28,537 nucleotides of DNA, from assembly GCA_964639225.1 (NCBI GenBank), contig CAZXCK010000045.1:1-28537 (forward strand), given 5' to 3'. Each line of letters begins with the position of its first letter. The stretch's first letter is position 1. Source of the stretch: CAZXCK01 sp964639225. GTDB lineage: Bacteria; Chloroflexota; Anaerolineae; Aggregatilineales; Phototrophicaceae. The notes under the pieces are model-generated. The model had not been told where the DNA came from, searched no databases, and was given only the letters and a program-made list of their open reading frames with translations. A program made the position numbers and the translations under genes. Shown piece by piece: positions 26,112-28,537 of this stretch.

Positions 26112-26648
26112 ATGGCGCTTTTCGAGTTCAGGTATCACTATTGTAAACGGCGGATGGTCGCCTATCTCAACGGCGAGCTGTCGCCGGTGGCGCGGCGGCG
26201 CATGGCGCGTTATATCGACGAGTGCCCGGCATGTTATGCCGAATACCGGCGCCAGCGCGGCCTGCACGAGCATCTGGTGGCCAGCATGCCGCCGTTTGGC
26301 GCACCCAGCCGCAACCAGCTCGACCGCATGTGGAGCGGCATCCAGCACGAGATGTACCGCCCCCGGTCGCTGGGGTGGCGCCAATACCCGGCACGCTATG
26401 GTGTGCTGGCTTTTTTGCTGGCGCTGGCGTTGGTGCTGCCGGTAGCGCTGGAATACAGCGGTGCTCCGCCGGCGCTGCCGACCCAGCCCATGCCAGGGCA
26501 GACTCCGGTGGCGCTGGTTGTTGTCACCGAAGCGCCAGTGCAGCATATACCGGCACCGCTGCCCACGCAGGCGGTCGTGCTGACGACAGACGAAGCGAAT
26601 GTCATGATCCCCGCAGCGGTGCCGCAGTGGACGCCGCCCGGCGAGTAG
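26112..26648 (+). CDS. Probable membrane anti-sigma factor with variant zinc-finger motif
   Basis: The 178-residue protein starts 3 nt after the sigma gene. Residues 8-45 resemble the zinc-binding anti-sigma (ZAS/zf-HC2) module: YCKRRMVAYLNGELSP then RYIDECPACYAEY. Cys11, Cys38 and Cys41 are present, but the His of the usual H-x3-C-x2-C is replaced by Tyr34; His9 might serve instead. One membrane segment spans about 96-114, followed by a roughly 64-residue proline- and valine-rich outer tail with no recognised domain. This fits a one-pass anti-sigma factor that holds the sigma factor at the membrane until a signal arrives. No protease or sensor gene adjoins it within the window. The function rests on position plus the motif. 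Confidence 0.82.
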   Translation: MALFEFRYHYCKRRMVAYLNGELSPVARRRMARYIDECPACYAEYRRQRGLHEHLVASMPPFGAPSRNQLDRMWSGIQHEMYRPRSLGWRQYPARYGVLAFLLALALVLPVALEYSGAPPALPTQPMPGQTPVALVVVTEAPVQHIPAPLPTQAVVLTTDEANVMIPAAVPQWTPPGE

Positions 26649-26658
26649 AGGTTAGGTG

Positions 26659-28537
26659 ATGACACAGACGATGTATTCGGAAACGGAAACGACGCAGGAC
26701 AACAACGGCGACAACTGGCTGGGCCGGAGCGTCGTGCTGAACTGGGAGATCGCGCTCTATGTGGTGATCTTCCTGCTGGCGATTTTCAGCCGTTTTTATA
26801 TGCTGGGCGACCGGGTGATGAGCCATGACGAGAGTCTGCACACGGTCTTCTCCAACAATCTGTACCAAGACGGCATTTACCGCCACAACCCGATGATGCA
26901 CGGCCCGATCCTGTTCCATGTGACGGCGGCTTCGTATGCGCTGTTCGGTGTGGACGACTTTACCTCACGGATTTATCCGGCGCTGCTGGGCGTGCTGATC
27001 GTTATGTTTCCGCTGCTGCTGCGGCGCTGGCTGGGCCGAACCGGGGCTATACTGGCGGCGGTTATGCTGCTGCTGTCGCCGCTGCTGCTGTATTACAGCC
27101 GCTACATTCGACACGATATCCCGTCGATTATGGCGGCGCTGGTGATGATCTATGCCATTATGATGTACCTCTCCGGGCCGCACAAGCAGCGACGACGGGC
27201 GCACTGGCTCTATATTCTGGCGGGGGCCATGCTGTGGAACCTGGGGTCGAAAGAGACGGCCTTTATCTACATCGCCATCATCGGCCTGTTTTTGACCATC
27301 TACTGGATTGTGCGCATGGTCCAGTATGGCTATAACGTGCGGGGCAAGCTGGTATTCGACACGCTGATGATGGGTGTTCTGAGCGCGGGAGTGGCCACGC
27401 TGGCCATGATCACCGTGTTCTCGGTGGCGCTGGGCAGCCGTCCCACGCTGGCGGGACGCCTGGAATTTCTGGGCGAACAGTTCGGTTATCTGATACGGGC
27501 ACAGCCTATCTCAGCGGATTTTTCCACGTTCTTAAGCTGGAGCGGCCTGGTCTTCGTTGTGATGCTGGTCATCATTATCGGGTCGGCGCTGTGGGCCTAT
27601 CGCCGTGAGGGGATAGGCTTCAAACTGCTGGATGCGGTGGCCGGCGTGCTGGTGGTGGCGATCTTCCTGATTATCAACGGGCTGCTGGCGACGACAACAT
27701 ACACCAATGCGGTGGGCGACCCGATGACGATCAGCACGGCGGCGGTCGGGCTGGCGGTGAGTTCGCTGGTGGCATTGTCGATCAGTCTGGTTTATGCCGC
27801 CTATCGACTGCCGGGGCTGCGCACTTTCCGCCGCCAACTGGTCACTGTGCTGCTGATTATGCTGCTGGTGACGACTGTACTGATTATCTTCGAGGAACTG
27901 TCGCATGTGACGCCGCGCGCAGAGGAAACAGCCGCGCCACCCGTGCCCGGCGAAGCGGGTGAGGCCGCTGTCGCTACCACCGACTTTACAGTGGCGCCGC
28001 TGGTGCTGGTGTGGGTGATCGGCGTGGTGGTGGTCGCCGGTGTGGCCTGGACGAAGGCGCGTGGTTACTGGAAGTTCTTTGAGCACTTCCCGGAATTCGA
28101 TGTCCTGATGGTGATGGGGTCGCTTATTCTGCCCTGGCTGACGGCGGTGTTCATCGTCTCGACGCGGGGCAGCCCGGCGGATTTCGCCGACATTGGCCAG
28201 TCGGTGGCTGGGCTGGGCAACGTGCTGCCGGTTGCAGGAACTGAGCAGATTGGCCAGTTTGTGGTTGGCTTCCTGGCGTGGCTGCCGATGATGGCGATAG
28301 CGGTCGCCGCCGGCCTCGCCTGGAACTGGCGGCGCTGGATAATGGCGGCGGGCGTGTTCCATGTGTTGTTCGCCTTCTTCTTTACGACGGTGTTTACCAA
28401 CATTGAAGGTCTGGCGAGCGGCATGATCTACAGCCTGCAATACTGGCTGGAACAGCAGGGCGTGCGCCGGGGCAACCAGCCACAGTACTACTACGTGCTG
28501 GTCATCATGCCGCTGTACGAGTTTCTGCCGGTGATTG
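26659..28537 (+). CDS. TIGR03663 / Agl23-like polytopic membrane protein, 3'-truncated by the window edge
   Basis: The ATG at 26659 (GAGG 7 nt upstream) opens a frame with no stop to the window end, 626 codons so far. After a membrane segment at about 31-48, the first loop has VMSHDESLHTVF (Asp57-Glu58) and MMHGPILFHVTAA (His81-Gly82-Pro83), then TSRIYPALLG with Arg104. These are the invariant residues I recall for TIGR03663, a family related to dolichyl-phosphate-mannose mannosyltransferases and also labelled flippase-associated Agl23. More membrane segments follow, with an acidic, alanine-rich loop at about 420-445. Near the window end NQPQYYYVLVIMPLYEFLP is typical of the family. It lies 10 nt after the anti-sigma gene, so it is probably cotranscribed with the sigma pair. 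The acidic pair is intact, unlike the degenerate protein at 23494-25443. Confidence 0.9.
   Translation, partial: MTQTMYSETETTQDNNGDNWLGRSVVLNWEIALYVVIFLLAIFSRFYMLGDRVMSHDESLHTVFSNNLYQDGIYRHNPMMHGPILFHVTAASYALFGVDDFTSRIYPALLGVLIVMFPLLLRRWLGRTGAILAAVMLLLSPLLLYYSRYIRHDIPSIMAALVMIYAIMMYLSGPHKQRRRAHWLYILAGAMLWNLGSKETAFIYIAIIGLFLTIYWIVRMVQYGYNVRGKLVFDTLMMGVLSAGVATLAMITVFSVALGSRPTLAGRLEFLGEQFGYLIRAQPISADFSTFLSWSGLVFVVMLVIIIGSALWAYRREGIGFKLLDAVAGVLVVAIFLIINGLLATTTYTNAVGDPMTISTAAVGLAVSSLVALSISLVYAAYRLPGLRTFRRQLVTVLLIMLLVTTVLIIFEELSHVTPRAEETAAPPVPGEAGEAAVATTDFTVAPLVLVWVIGVVVVAGVAWTKARGYWKFFEHFPEFDVLMVMGSLILPWLTAVFIVSTRGSPADFADIGQSVAGLGNVLPVAGTEQIGQFVVGFLAWLPMMAIAVAAGLAWNWRRWIMAAGVFHVLFAFFFTTVFTNIEGLASGMIYSLQYWLEQQGVRRGNQPQYYYVLVIMPLYEFLPVI

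Noticed and set aside
27532..28440. 302-residue minus-strand frame near the window end
   Set aside because: It is antisense to the Agl23-like gene, which carries all family hallmarks.

Overview
The window looks like a chromosomal contig from a Chloroflexota bacterium, probably Anaerolineae-like and probably from a metagenome assembly. The base composition is GC-rich. A run of exactly 100 N at 13034-13133 is the usual placeholder for a scaffold gap. The lineage call rests mainly on two paralogous DUF2298 (Chlor_Arch_YYY, TIGR03662) proteins near a TIGR03663/Agl23-type protein. As I recall, that pairing is largely confined to Chloroflexi and some Archaea. No rRNA, tRNA, CRISPR array, IS element or phage gene was seen.

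Left part (1-9513), mostly housekeeping. A 5'-truncated mutS (plus strand) runs head-on into a minus-strand series and ends 3 nt from its last gene. Read in the direction of transcription, that series is recJ, a secreted clan-A glycoside-hydrolase-like protein that starts inside recJ, a DUF1385/YqhQ-type membrane protein, and an Eis-type GNAT acetyltransferase. Divergent from recJ lie fmt and a WbuC-type cupin on the plus strand.

Right part (9570-28537), a plus-strand membrane glycan cluster. An extended -10 promoter (TGCTATAAT, 9570-9578) precedes a UPF0104/AglD-like membrane protein, a GT4 glycosyltransferase, a SAM methyltransferase and a GT39/PMT-like protein, joined by 4-, 20- and 20-nt overlaps. 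Next come a 1803-residue fusion of a GT39-like N-terminus with a DUF2298 domain, a second stand-alone DUF2298 protein, and a degenerate GT39-like protein. An ECF sigma factor and its probable membrane anti-sigma factor follow, then a TIGR03663/Agl23-like protein that runs off the window.

Inferred interplay: the GT4 enzyme and methyltransferase would build or modify a lipid-linked sugar on the cytoplasmic side, the UPF0104 protein could be associated with the lipid carrier or its flipping, and the polytopic GT39/DUF2298/Agl23 proteins could transfer polyprenyl-phosphate sugars outside. The sigma/anti-sigma pair inside the cluster suggests envelope-responsive control. The least described features are the GT39-DUF2298 fusion, the single in-frame TAA that separates the two DUF2298 copies, and a two-part sequence element shared upstream of the fusion gene and the sigma gene.
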